The translations under genes and the position numbers were made by a program. Positions 9,119 through 17,267 of a stretch of 64,000 nt of DNA are shown one piece after another (position 1 is the first letter of the stretch; each line of letters starts with the position of its first letter). This DNA comes from Bin87 sp965115825 (lineage in GTDB: Bacteria > Chloroflexota > Dehalococcoidia > Lucifugimonadales > UBA3495): positions 558,001 to 622,000 of the forward strand of contig OZ220464.1 in NCBI GenBank assembly GCA_965115825.1, read 5' to 3'. The notes beneath the pieces are model-generated. The model searched no databases, was not told where the DNA came from, and saw only the letters and a program-made list of their open reading frames with translations.

Positions 9119-11889
9119 CGGCGACGTCGCCGCCGGCCCGCCATCCCTTCATATCGCCGCCCCATCACCGCCGGCTCCATACCGATAGTCTCACGAATGC
9201 CATACACCAGCTCCCCATCCATCCCCAAAGCGGACTGGACGGCCGCATCCAGCGCCTTGCGGGTCGGATCCCATTCCATTTCCGGCAACGGCAGCAGCAT
9301 ATCCGCCGCGTGTTCATCGTAAGCCGCCGCCAGCTCCGCCACCGCATCCGCGCCAATCTCTCCAAAGTCCGGCACAATCAGCTTCCGCAGGTCGTCAATT
9401 GAAAAACGCGGATAAGAAAGGACGCGATTGGTGCGGTCGCCCAACAGAGACAGTGCCCCAATGGATGAGTTCAGGAACACGCAAACGGCCTTCTCTAACG
9501 CTTCCTTGTTCTCCCCCGTATTGATATTGCACGGCGTCCACGACGATCCCACCGTTGCTTGACTCAACCTTACGGCGCACACTCTTGCCGTATTGAGACG
9601 CATACGGTTGGGCAGCAGCATCGTGCCGCGTTGCTCCCAGTATCGTTCCGCCAGATGCGCCTTGGCCTCCTTGGCGACTATGTAGCTGTCCGGCTCCGCC
9701 GCCATCGACTGCGTTACGCTGGTGTCATGCTGCCACAGCGCCGGCTTCCGTTCCGCAACTGGCGATGTTGTCCGAGTGAAAGCATCCCTTATCCTCCGGC
9801 CTGCCGGCCCGATATCGGCGATTTCACCCAACGCAACCACCGGAAAGTACGTTCCCGACCGCAAGTCAACGAACCTCAAGCTCAGGTACGGTACGAAAAA
9901 CTGCACGCCGCCCCAATCCCCGGCGGCAATCCTGGACTCCGGCCACTGGTACACCGTCGCGATTGAACGCTCAATGGCCGTGCCGTCGGCAATGGCCCAC
10001 GCTACGTTAACCGCCTGCTCCGGCGTGTCCGGATTCACCCACAGGTTCACCACCCGCGTCGGCGGTTTCGCCCCCTTGCTCTTCGGCCACCGCCGGCAAA
10101 CCAGCAGCATCTCCCCAATGCTGGTATTCTCTGAAAAATAAGTCCGCTCCGGGTCGTGCGACGTTACAATAGTCTCCACATGGTAGTGCTTTGCCAGGAA
10201 CCGACGGATGCCCAAGCCTGACCGGTCGGTAGCCGCTACTACCGGGAGCACGACCGCTAAAGTGCCGCTGTCCCTCTTGCTAATGTAATCCGCCAACACC
10301 AGAAAAGCCCCGCTGTTGCCCGCCATATACGTAGGCTGGTTAGCGAACAGCTCCTTCTCCCGTTCCTTGATTTTGCGCTCATCCTCCCGGCTGAACTGGT
10401 CATGCCGCAAACTGTCCCGCGTGAACGGCGGATTCATAATCACCAGGTCCGCCGGCTCAGCATTCGCCATCCGCTCCCCGTTCTCAACCTGAGCCGCCCC
10501 CCGTTGCGCGTTCGGCCAATCCATCAGCATCGGGTTGCTGTCTAAAAACTCCAGCGAACCCAGCCATGCCTTGTCGTTGCCATCCACCCCCAGGAAAGCC
10601 CGGCCTATCTTCATATTCCGAAACAGCGTTGTCGGCGATAGCAGCCCCAGCGTCGTTGCCGCCATGTGCGTCGCCGTCAGATTGATGTCATACCCCGTCA
10701 ACACATCCTCAATCAGCGACTGCGACACCTTTGCCTCAATCGGGTATCGCCTGGTCAACTCCCGTATGCGCTCCGCCGCCGCCATCAACAGCGTTCCCGT
10801 GCCGCAGGCCGGATCCGTAATGCGAATCCCCCTGATGGCCTCGGGCGATGACCAGTCGCACATCTCTTCCGTGATGGCCAACGCCGCCAGCAAAGTAGCC
10901 CCCGGCGTGGACGTGTAAAAAGAACCGTCATACCGGGCCGTGTCCAGAACCGCATGAAATATCCGCCCCTGCAAGTCATGGCGCAGACTCGCCACGCTCC
11001 GCATCGTCGACATGGCCGCCTCGGCCGTTAACCTTACCGCCTCTCCAAATGCGCTGTCGTGCGCGCACCCGTTCAAAGCCGTGCGCGCCGTCTCAAATAT
11101 CGGCTTGTAGTCCAGCGCCAGAATCAGATTCCACGCAGCAAGAAAAGCCCCGATAGGGTCGCTGCTGTCGGCGCACACCGGCGCCGATTGCGGCGGCCAG
11201 GCATCAGTGAAAGGACGCCGCGGTGTGGAACGATTGTCATACTCCGGCCTGGAATCCGCCAGGTGGCTGTTCAGCCGCGAATGGAACATCACCGCCGTCG
11301 CAACTACCAGCAACGCGCGCTTGGCCCCCTGATGCCATCGCGTCCGTCCTCCCTGCCCGTCGTCCAATGCCCGACCCTGAGGCAAGTCCAGCGCATGAGA
11401 CAGCGCGCGTTTCTGGCTTTCGCTCAACTTGTCAACCGCAACGTTCAGGCTGTCCGACAGCGCCCCGGCCACCACGTCGGGATCCCCCAGCTGCATCGGC
11501 GCCAATCGCGCCGCCGTCGCCAATCGCTCCACGCCGCCGGTTGACCAAACCGAGTTGAACGCATCCCTCGAACTGGGATCCCGTACCGTCCACAGCAATT
11601 CCGCGGTTGGCAGCGTTTCCGGCGTAGTCCCCTCCGGATAACATACCGCAATAGCCACCGCAGCCAGGTTCTGGGACAGCCGGGCATCCGCATCCCCAAC
11701 CGCTTCAACGCGCTTCCCCGGATTCTGCCCTTGCTTCGCCTCCACCGCCACCACTGTCGACCCAACTCTGACCCTGACGTCAATGCGACGCCCCTGTTCG
11801 GAACGCTCCGCCACCGCGTTCAGCCGCTGACTTTTCAATGCCTCGGCCAGCCACACGTTCAGCGTATGCTCATGTTCAATAGTGGTCAT
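9115..11889 (-). CDS. nuclease-N6-adenine methyltransferase fusion (type IIG-like)
   Basis: 924-residue protein resembling single-chain restriction-modification enzymes of the Eco57I/type IIG kind. The N-terminal region carries a PD-(D/E)XK-like signature, Asp37 followed by VAVEAKQG (Glu50, Lys52). A helical linker leads to a SAM-dependent amino-methyltransferase with motif I DPACGTGTLLMA (359-370) and motif IV NPPF (486-489), typical of N6-adenine enzymes. The C-terminal third is probably the target-recognition part. It heads an operon with AddB- and AddA-like genes. A 7-bp inverted repeat lies just upstream of the start and may be an operator. Whether the nuclease is active is not shown; an orphan methyltransferase is the alternative. 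Confidence 0.8.
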   Translation of the reverse strand: MTTIEHEHTLNVWLAEALKSQRLNAVAERSEQGRRIDVRVRVGSTVVAVEAKQGQNPGKRVEAVGDADARLSQNLAAVAIAVCYPEGTTPETLPTAELLWTVRDPSSRDAFNSVWSTGGVERLATAARLAPMQLGDPDVVAGALSDSLNVAVDKLSESQKRALSHALDLPQGRALDDGQGGRTRWHQGAKRALLVVATAVMFHSRLNSHLADSRPEYDNRSTPRRPFTDAWPPQSAPVCADSSDPIGAFLAAWNLILALDYKPIFETARTALNGCAHDSAFGEAVRLTAEAAMSTMRSVASLRHDLQGRIFHAVLDTARYDGSFYTSTPGATLLAALAITEEMCDWSSPEAIRGIRITDPACGTGTLLMAAAERIRELTRRYPIEAKVSQSLIEDVLTGYDINLTATHMAATTLGLLSPTTLFRNMKIGRAFLGVDGNDKAWLGSLEFLDSNPMLMDWPNAQRGAAQVENGERMANAEPADLVIMNPPFTRDSLRHDQFSREDERKIKEREKELFANQPTYMAGNSGAFLVLADYISKRDSGTLAVVLPVVAATDRSGLGIRRFLAKHYHVETIVTSHDPERTYFSENTSIGEMLLVCRRWPKSKGAKPPTRVVNLWVNPDTPEQAVNVAWAIADGTAIERSIATVYQWPESRIAAGDWGGVQFFVPYLSLRFVDLRSGTYFPVVALGEIADIGPAGRRIRDAFTRTTSPVAERKPALWQHDTSVTQSMAAEPDSYIVAKEAKAHLAERYWEQRGTMLLPNRMRLNTARVCAVRLSQATVGSSWTPCNINTGENKEALEKAVCVFLNSSIGALSLLGDRTNRVLSYPRFSIDDLRKLIVPDFGEIGADAVAELAAAYDEHAADMLLPLPEMEWDPTRKALDAAVQSALGMDGELVYGIRETIGMEPAVMGRRYEGMAGRRRRRR

Positions 11890-11914
11890 TCCGTACCGTC
11901 AACCACGCAGATTT

Positions 11915-11934
11915 GCCGATTCTACTAAATCGGC
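11915..11934. promoter_or_regulatory. inverted repeat upstream of methyltransferase gene
   Basis: Perfect 7-bp inverted repeat, GCCGATT and AATCGGC around a 6-base centre, located about 26-45 bases upstream of the minus-strand methyltransferase start. On the minus strand the centre includes TAGAAT, a possible -10. It could be an operator for autoregulation or a small leader hairpin. Confidence 0.4.
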
Positions 11935-11995
11935 CTCGCATTCCGCTAGACCCTGCCGTCATCAGCTACAGCCCAGTGTAACCCAGTCCCCAACC

Positions 11996-12023
11996 TTGAC
12001 ACCGCCTTCCTCCATGCTACTAT
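11996..12023 (+). promoter_or_regulatory. sigma-70-type promoter upstream of E1 alpha
   Basis: TTGACA at 11996-12001, a 16-base spacer and TACTAT at 12018-12023, the latter preceded by TGC as an extended -10. It points toward the E1 alpha gene. A second -10-like TATAAT lies at 12065-12070 without a good -35. Confidence 0.55.
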
Positions 12024-12038
12024 TCTCCCAATCCTCAG

Positions 12039-12062
12039 CCGGCGCATTCCCCGCCGGTTTTT
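12039..12062 (+). terminator. intrinsic-terminator-like hairpin in the E1 alpha leader
   Basis: CCGGCG (12039-12044) pairs with CGCCGG (12052-12057) across a 7-base loop and is followed by five Ts. It sits between the promoter at 11996-12023 and the E1 alpha start, directly before a second -10-like TATAAT. It could block read-through or act as a very short attenuator. Confidence 0.45.
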
Positions 12063-12135
12063 CGTATAATCTCCCCATCCTCTCCGGACTAATCCCCATG
12101 CCGACCCCAGCGGCGCCCATAAGGAGCGTGTTGCC

Positions 12136-13146
12136 ATGCCTCTCGACCGCGACACCCTGTTGCAACTCTACCGCACCATGACCACCATCCGCCACTTCGA
12201 AGAGCGCGGCGTCCCCGAAACCGGACAGCGCGGTATGTCCGCCTCCGTTCACTCCTCCGTCGGTCAGGAAGCCGTACCCACCGGCGTCTGCGCCCACCTC
12301 ACCGACCACGACTACATCGGCAGCACCCACCGCGGCCACGGCCACTGCATCGCCAAAGGCGTCGACCCCAAACTCATGATGGCCGAACTCTTCGGACGCA
12401 GCCACGGCCCCAACAAAGGCAAAGGCGGCTCCATGCACATCGCCGACATGAGCAAAGGCATGCTCGGCACCAACGGCATCGTCGCCGGCAGCGTCCCCCT
12501 CGCCGTCGGCGCCGCCCTCACCTCCAAAATCCGCCGCCTCGGCCGCGTCGCCGTCGCCTTCTTCGGCGATGGCGGCGCCAACCAGGGCGTACTCCACGAA
12601 TGCATGAACCTCGCCTCCGTCTGGAAGCTCCCCGTCATCTTCTGCTGCGAAAACAACGGCTATGCCGAGTCCACCCCCGTCGAATACGGCCTCTCCGTCG
12701 CCAACGTCTCCGACCGCGCCGCCTCCTACGATATGCCCGGCTTCCTCGTGGACGGCATGGACGTCCTCGCAGTTCACGAAGCCGCCGGCGAAGCCGTCTC
12801 CCGCGCCCGCGCCGGCAACGGGCCCGCCCTCCTCGAAGCCCGCACCTACCGCTACTACGGACACACCGTCTTCGACAACCCCCTCACCTACCGCACCAAA
12901 GAAGAAGAAGACCACTGGCGCGCCCGCGACCCCCTCCTCACCTTCCGCAATCACATGGCCGCCCAGGGCAACCTCATCACTCCCGAAGAACTCGACCAAC
13001 TCGACGAAGCAGCCCGCCTCCTAATGGAAGAAGCCGTAGCCTTCGCCGACGCCAGCCCTCTCCCCCAACCCCACGAAATCTACGAAGACGTGTACGCCGA
13101 CTACCCGGTCGACATGATGCGCCGCGGCGCCAATATGTCCGTATAA
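12136..13146 (+). CDS. 2-oxoacid (pyruvate/acetoin-type) dehydrogenase E1 alpha
   Basis: Thiamine-diphosphate-dependent E1 alpha subunit, 336 residues, of the pyruvate/acetoin dehydrogenase family. The cofactor motif begins GDGGANQG (144) and ends ENN (172-174), the expected distance. The substrate-channel region GSTHRGHGHCIAKG and GKGGSMHI are typical of acetoin/pyruvate E1. A good ribosome site, AAGGAG at 12121-12126, precedes the ATG by nine bases. The beta subunit lies 1.1 kb downstream, separated by unrelated small genes. No E2 or E3 gene is in the window, so the exact substrate remains open. Confidence 0.9.
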   Translation: MPLDRDTLLQLYRTMTTIRHFEERGVPETGQRGMSASVHSSVGQEAVPTGVCAHLTDHDYIGSTHRGHGHCIAKGVDPKLMMAELFGRSHGPNKGKGGSMHIADMSKGMLGTNGIVAGSVPLAVGAALTSKIRRLGRVAVAFFGDGGANQGVLHECMNLASVWKLPVIFCCENNGYAESTPVEYGLSVANVSDRAASYDMPGFLVDGMDVLAVHEAAGEAVSRARAGNGPALLEARTYRYYGHTVFDNPLTYRTKEEEDHWRARDPLLTFRNHMAAQGNLITPEELDQLDEAARLLMEEAVAFADASPLPQPHEIYEDVYADYPVDMMRRGANMSV

Positions 13147-13183
13147 CCTCCATAACCTCCACCCCGGCAAGAGAGGTATCAAA

Positions 13184-13451
13184 ATGAGACAGCCCACCCT
13201 CACCTTGGAGGAAATGGCCGCATTAGGCGAAGAGATCTACCAGGAGAAAATTAGGCCCACTCTGAGCGAATCCGGACATCGGCAAGTTCGTCCACATCGA
13301 CGTCAACACCGGCGAGTACGAAATTGACGACGATGACATTCAGGGAGAAATCAGACTGCTCGCAAGAGTTCCCAATGCGCGCATCCACGGAATCCGAATC
13401 GGTTACACCGCCGCTTACTTCTTCGGCTGGCACGAGGATCCGAAATTGTGA
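13184..13451 (+). pseudogene. frameshifted paralogue of the small protein at 13572
   Basis: Starts MRQPTLTLEEMAALGEEIYQ after a GAGAGG ribosome site, then loses frame around 13266-13275. In the next frame it continues as DIGKFVHIDVNTGEYEIDDD and ends YFFGWHEDPKL at the TGA 13449-13451. The downstream gene has the same ending (YFFGWHEDPRL) and the same NTGEYEID core, so this is a broken duplicate. The family is not known to me; the pairing with a retropepsin-like gene suggests a two-gene module. Confidence 0.75.
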
Positions 13452-13528
13452 TCAACGGACTGGTAACCGAAGACCTCAAAGTCAGAGTCAATCGCCCTGG
13501 CAGCCGCCATGCAGAACTGCAACTGTGA
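13448..13528 (+). pseudogene. retropepsin-like gene remnant
   Basis: A GTG overlapping the end of the broken small gene opens a 26-codon stretch that resembles the N-terminal strand of clan AA aspartic proteases (VINGLVTEDLKVRV) and then stops before any DTG motif. Position and overlap match the intact pair downstream, so I read it as a truncated second partner. Confidence 0.4.
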
Positions 13529-13571
13529 CTAACGACCGCGCAATAGACAGTCCGAACCGGAGGCAAAGCGT

Positions 13572-13850
13572 ATGGAAGTGAAAACGTCAACGGAGAATTC
13601 TGCCGGCTCCAATACCTCAGCGCTGGGCAATAAAATCTACCAGGAGAAAATCCGCCCCCTGCTGACGGAAGACGACATCGGCAAGTACGTAATCGTGGAC
13701 GTCAACACCGGCGAGTACGAAATCGACGAGCACGCTGTCGCCGCCGGCATCCGCTTGAAAAACAGAATGCCCAAAGTACGCAGTTTTACCCTCCGCGTAG
13801 GATTTTCCGCCGCCTACTTCTTCGGCTGGCACGAGGATCCCCGGCTATGA
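13572..13850 (+). CDS. small protein paired with a retropepsin-like protease
   Basis: 92 residues, unassigned. The core reads IYQEKIRPLLTEDDIGKYV and VDVNTGEYEIDEHA, and the C-terminus YFFGWHEDPRL. It is acidic in the middle and has no membrane segment. GGAGGC precedes the start. The stop overlaps the start of the protease-like gene by four bases, so the two are coupled. A frameshifted duplicate lies just upstream. Small acidic proteins in such pairs can be antitoxin-like or chaperone-like; that is inference. Confidence 0.75.
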   Translation: MEVKTSTENSAGSNTSALGNKIYQEKIRPLLTEDDIGKYVIVDVNTGEYEIDEHAVAAGIRLKNRMPKVRSFTLRVGFSAAYFFGWHEDPRL

Positions 13851-14224
13851 CCACCATCGGCCGGGTATTTCCCACACGCAAGCCCTTGGTCCCGCTGACT
13901 ATACTGGACGGTAGGGGGCATCGTCATCCCCTGCAATTCATCCTGGACACCGGATTCACCGGCGAGCTGGTTTTGCCGGAGCAATATGTCCGTCGGTTCG
14001 GTCTGATTATGGACGGTGAAGCCGATGGACGGCCGGCTACCGGGGAGTTTATCCGCATACCAACCGGCGATGCCACTTTCATCTGGCAAGAGCAACCGCG
14101 CAACGTGAAAATCCTACAGATGAACAGCCAACCGCTCCTCGGTATGGAATTCCTCTGGAACCACCGCATCTCCATCGCCGCCGTCGCCAACGGCCCCGTA
14201 ACCATCACTCCCATAGGAGGCTAA
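13847..14224 (+). CDS. retropepsin-like clan AA aspartic protease
   Basis: 125 residues with one aspartic-protease half-site, FILDTGFTGELVLP (residues 28-41), the DTG of clan AA. Single-domain size implies a homodimer, as in retroviral proteases. The C-terminus LLGMEFLWNHRI corresponds to the second conserved strand (LLGxxFL). It overlaps the upstream small gene by ATGA and ends five bases before the E1 beta start, so the pair sits inside the E1 operon. Substrate unknown. Confidence 0.8.
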   Translation: MTTIGRVFPTRKPLVPLTILDGRGHRHPLQFILDTGFTGELVLPEQYVRRFGLIMDGEADGRPATGEFIRIPTGDATFIWQEQPRNVKILQMNSQPLLGMEFLWNHRISIAAVANGPVTITPIGG

Positions 14225-14229
14225 CCACA

Positions 14230-15285
14230 ATGACCACTATGGTTGACACCACCATGCTCCCCCCTCCAGGCGAAACCCGCCAACTCCAAACCCGCGAAGC
14301 CATCAACGAAGCCCTCGCCCAGGAAATGCGCCGCGACGATACCGTCATCATCATGGGCGAAGAAATCGCCGGCGGCGCCGGCCGCGAGCATCTCGGCATC
14401 GTCGACGCCTGGGGCGGCGCTTTCCGCACCACCCGCGGCCTCATCCAGGAATTCGGCAACGAGCGCGTGCTCGACACCCCCCTCTCCGAAGCCGCCTTCG
14501 TCGGTACCGCCATCGGCGCCGCCTCCACCGGTATGCGCGCCGTCGCCGAGCTAATGTTCGTCGACTTCGTCGGCGTCTGCATGGACCAGCTCCTCAACAA
14601 TGCCGCCAAAATGCGCTATATGTTCGGCGGACAAGTCAAAGTCCCCTTCGTTATGCTCACCCGCATCGGCGCCGGCTTCGGCAGCGCCGCCCAGCACTCC
14701 GAATCCTTCTACTCCCTGTTCAGCCACATCCCCGGCCTCAAAGGCGTCTGCCCTTCCGACGCCTACACCGCCAAAGGCTTGCTCCTCTCCGCCATCCGCG
14801 ACGACGACCCCGTCGTCTTCTTCGAACACAAAGGCCTCTACGGCGACACTTGCCCCGTCCCCGAAGAACCCTACACCCTCCCCCTCGGCAAGGCCCGCAC
14901 TGTCCGCCCCGGCTCCGACATCACCCTCGTCGGCATCAGCAAAATGACCTGGGTAGCCCTGGAAGCCGCCGCCGAGCTCGCCAAAGCCGACGTCAACGCC
15001 GAAGTCATCGACCTCCTCAGCGTCTCCCCCATCGACTACGACCACGTCCTCGATTCCGTCCGTCGCACCCATCGCCTCTTGGTAGTGGACGAAGATACCC
15101 CCGTCTGCAGCATCTCCTCCGACATCTGCGCCCGCGTCGCCGAAGAAGCCTTCGACTACCTCGACGCTCCACCCTCCCGCGTCACCCCACCCCACACCCC
15201 GGTGCCCTACAGCCGCGCCCTCGAAAACCTCTACGTCCCCAACTCCGAGCGCGTCGTAACCGCCGCTAACCGACTGCTCTCCTGA
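14230..15285 (+). CDS. 2-oxoacid (pyruvate/acetoin-type) dehydrogenase E1 beta
   Basis: E1 beta subunit, 351 residues, forming the heterotetramer with the alpha subunit encoded at 12136. Features are MGEEIAGGAG near the N-terminus, the RVLDTPLSEAAFVGTAIGAA active-site helix, and a C-terminal transketolase domain ending in the family signature PPHTPVPYSRALE. AGGAGG just ahead of the ATG is a strong ribosome site. The insertion of the small-protein/retropepsin genes between alpha and beta is unusual, as these subunits are normally adjacent. Confidence 0.92.
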   Translation: MTTMVDTTMLPPPGETRQLQTREAINEALAQEMRRDDTVIIMGEEIAGGAGREHLGIVDAWGGAFRTTRGLIQEFGNERVLDTPLSEAAFVGTAIGAASTGMRAVAELMFVDFVGVCMDQLLNNAAKMRYMFGGQVKVPFVMLTRIGAGFGSAAQHSESFYSLFSHIPGLKGVCPSDAYTAKGLLLSAIRDDDPVVFFEHKGLYGDTCPVPEEPYTLPLGKARTVRPGSDITLVGISKMTWVALEAAAELAKADVNAEVIDLLSVSPIDYDHVLDSVRRTHRLLVVDEDTPVCSISSDICARVAEEAFDYLDAPPSRVTPPHTPVPYSRALENLYVPNSERVVTAANRLLS

Positions 15286-15351
15286 CTCCAAGTCCCGCCT
15301 GTCCCATCATCCCTACCCTATCATCCATCCAACCCGCCAGGAGGCCAAACC

Positions 15352-16236
15352 ATGACCACCGTCGGAACCGGCAATCACACCTACGCCCTCACCTCCGACT
15401 GGGCCAAAATGCCCAGCTCCCACCCCATGGGCGCCGTCAGCGCCCTCGCCAGCGACTCCGCCGGCGACATCTACGTCTTCCACCGCGCCGATCCCCCCGT
15501 CGCCATCTTCCACCGCAGCGACGGCTCCTTCAAAAGCGGTTGGGGTAACGGCTCTTTCGTGTACGCCCACGGCTTCTACATCGAAAACGACATCGTGTAC
15601 CTCACCGACCGCGACACCTCCGTTTGCATCATGTACACCCTGGACGGCAAGCCCATCCAGATGCTCGGCCGCCACGGCGTCCACTCCGATACCGGCTGCG
15701 ACGTCCCCGGCGCCCTGGTTCCCAGAGCCGCCGGCCCCTTCAACTACCCCGCCGAGCTGGTTCCCTCCCCCGGCGGCGACCTCTTCGTCGCCGACGGCTA
15801 CCGCAACGCCCGCATCCACCGCTTCGACAACGACGGCAACCACAAGTTTTCCTGGGGCAAGCCGGGCAAAACCCATCCCTACGAATTCCACCTCCCCCAC
15901 AGCCTCCTCGTAACCGCCGACGACCGCGTGTACGTCTGCGACCGCGAAAACAGCCGCATCCAGGTCTTCAACATCTCCGGCGACTTCATCGCAATGTGGA
16001 CCGACACCTGCCGGCCCACCGACATCGCCGAAACCCCCGAAGGCCACTTCGTCGTCAGCCAGCTCGCCCCCCTGGATGAATCCCATCCGCCTCGCGTCGC
16101 CATCTTCGACCGCGACGGCGCCGTCATCGCCCGTTGGGACACCCGCTCCGCCCACGGCATCTGGTGCGATGACCACGGCGACATCTTCCTCGCCCTCACC
16201 GGCGACAAAGCAGTCGACAAATACGCCCGCAACTAA
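15352..16236 (+). CDS. NHL-repeat beta-propeller protein
   Basis: 294 residues with several NHL-type blades, for example LFVADGYRNARIHRFDNDGN and VYVCDRENSRIQVFNISGDF. It resembles the lyase domain of peptidyl-alpha-hydroxyglycine amidating enzymes and other six-bladed propellers. There is no signal peptide, so it is probably cytoplasmic. AGGAGG precedes the ATG. It follows E1 beta by 66 bases in the same direction and may share its transcript. Catalytic function cannot be assigned from the blades alone. Confidence 0.8.
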   Translation: MTTVGTGNHTYALTSDWAKMPSSHPMGAVSALASDSAGDIYVFHRADPPVAIFHRSDGSFKSGWGNGSFVYAHGFYIENDIVYLTDRDTSVCIMYTLDGKPIQMLGRHGVHSDTGCDVPGALVPRAAGPFNYPAELVPSPGGDLFVADGYRNARIHRFDNDGNHKFSWGKPGKTHPYEFHLPHSLLVTADDRVYVCDRENSRIQVFNISGDFIAMWTDTCRPTDIAETPEGHFVVSQLAPLDESHPPRVAIFDRDGAVIARWDTRSAHGIWCDDHGDIFLALTGDKAVDKYARN

Positions 16237-16262
16237 CCTCCCACAAAACGCGACCCCAAATC

Positions 16263-16290
16263 AAAAGGGGCGGGCTTTATGCCCGCCCCT
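16263..16290 (-). terminator. intrinsic terminator between convergent genes
   Basis: Nine-pair GC stem (GGGGCGGGC at 16267-16275 with GCCCGCCCC at 16281-16289) around TTTAT. AAAA on its left becomes TTTT downstream of the hairpin on the minus strand, so it best terminates the alpha/beta hydrolase gene. It may also slow transcription from the left. Confidence 0.7.
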
Positions 16291-16320
16291 CCGCTCTGCC
16301 AGGCCGCCGCCCGCCGTCCG

Positions 16321-17076
16321 TTAGGCAACCGCCGCCGGCTGATGCGCCTTCAGAAACTCCCGCACCTGGTTGATTGTCTCAGCCTTCAACCCCGATTCCT
16401 CCTTCCACGGATACGCCGTCACCTCCGCCCTCGGCGCCAGCTCCACCATATCCATCGCCGCCTCCAGCGAGTGCGCCGGCGTGTCGTCTGGCATCACCAG
16501 CAGCGGCGTCTGGCACGACCGCGCAAAATCCCGCGACACCGAATACATGAAGTCCGGCTGAATCCGGTAAAGATTGTGCAGATACTGCTCAACCACCTCC
16601 ATCGTAATCTCCGGCCGATTCGCCATCAGCTCCGGCGCCCAGATATCCTTGCCCGAATCATACATCGCATCCGGCGTCGCGCTGGCATGACCCACCGGCT
16701 GGCACAGCACCGCCGCCGTAACCCGCCCCGGCGCCCGCTTGATGAGCGTCATCGCAAAAGGCCCCCCGATACAGAACCCGATGAACCCGAACTCCCGTAT
16801 CCCCAGATGATCCATCAGCCCCAGCTGGTCGTCCGCAAATGCCCCCCACGGATCTTCAACCTGCACCGGCCCCGTCGACTGGCCCCCGTTCGCGTTCCGC
16901 TGGTCCATCGTGATAACGCGAAAGTCCCCCTTGAACTCCTCCACTGCGTTAAACACCTGGTTCGGCCAACCCGCCATCACCGAGTTCAACCCTCCACCCG
17001 GCGTCGCCAGCAGCGGAAAGCCGGAACCGACCTCCTCATAGTGGATAGTAACATCCCCTCTCGTATAAAATGGCAT
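16321..17076 (-). CDS. alpha/beta-fold hydrolase with Cys nucleophile elbow
   Basis: 251 residues of the alpha/beta-hydrolase superfamily. The nucleophile elbow reads GFCIGG, so cysteine replaces the usual serine, as in dienelactone hydrolases. The oxyanion region is TPGGGLNSVMAGWPNQ, and VMPDDTPAH supplies a candidate acid and histidine. AGGAGG lies seven bases from the ATG. A clear promoter lies upstream at 17135-17162 and a terminator follows the stop. Substrate unknown. Confidence 0.82.
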   Translation of the reverse strand: MPFYTRGDVTIHYEEVGSGFPLLATPGGGLNSVMAGWPNQVFNAVEEFKGDFRVITMDQRNANGGQSTGPVQVEDPWGAFADDQLGLMDHLGIREFGFIGFCIGGPFAMTLIKRAPGRVTAAVLCQPVGHASATPDAMYDSGKDIWAPELMANRPEITMEVVEQYLHNLYRIQPDFMYSVSRDFARSCQTPLLVMPDDTPAHSLEAAMDMVELAPRAEVTAYPWKEESGLKAETINQVREFLKAHQPAAVA

Positions 17077-17134
17077 GGTAGCGCCTCCTTCCTGACTCTG
17101 GTATGAACTTCACTCTGACGCGAGCTCCCGCCAA

Positions 17135-17162
17135 ATTGTAATTCGGCAAGCCTGCTTGTCAA
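17135..17162 (-). promoter_or_regulatory. sigma-70-type promoter for the alpha/beta hydrolase gene
   Basis: On the minus strand TTGACA (17157-17162) and TACAAT (17135-17140) are separated by 16 bases. The predicted start site leaves a leader of about 50 bases before the hydrolase ATG. Confidence 0.6.
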
Positions 17163-17267
17163 GCCGTCCCACCCCACCATCCTCCACGAAAACCGGAACC
17201 CACAACTTCGCAACCACCCCATCCCCAATATCCCCAAACCCTGATCCTGACCAAAAGGAGATGCAAC

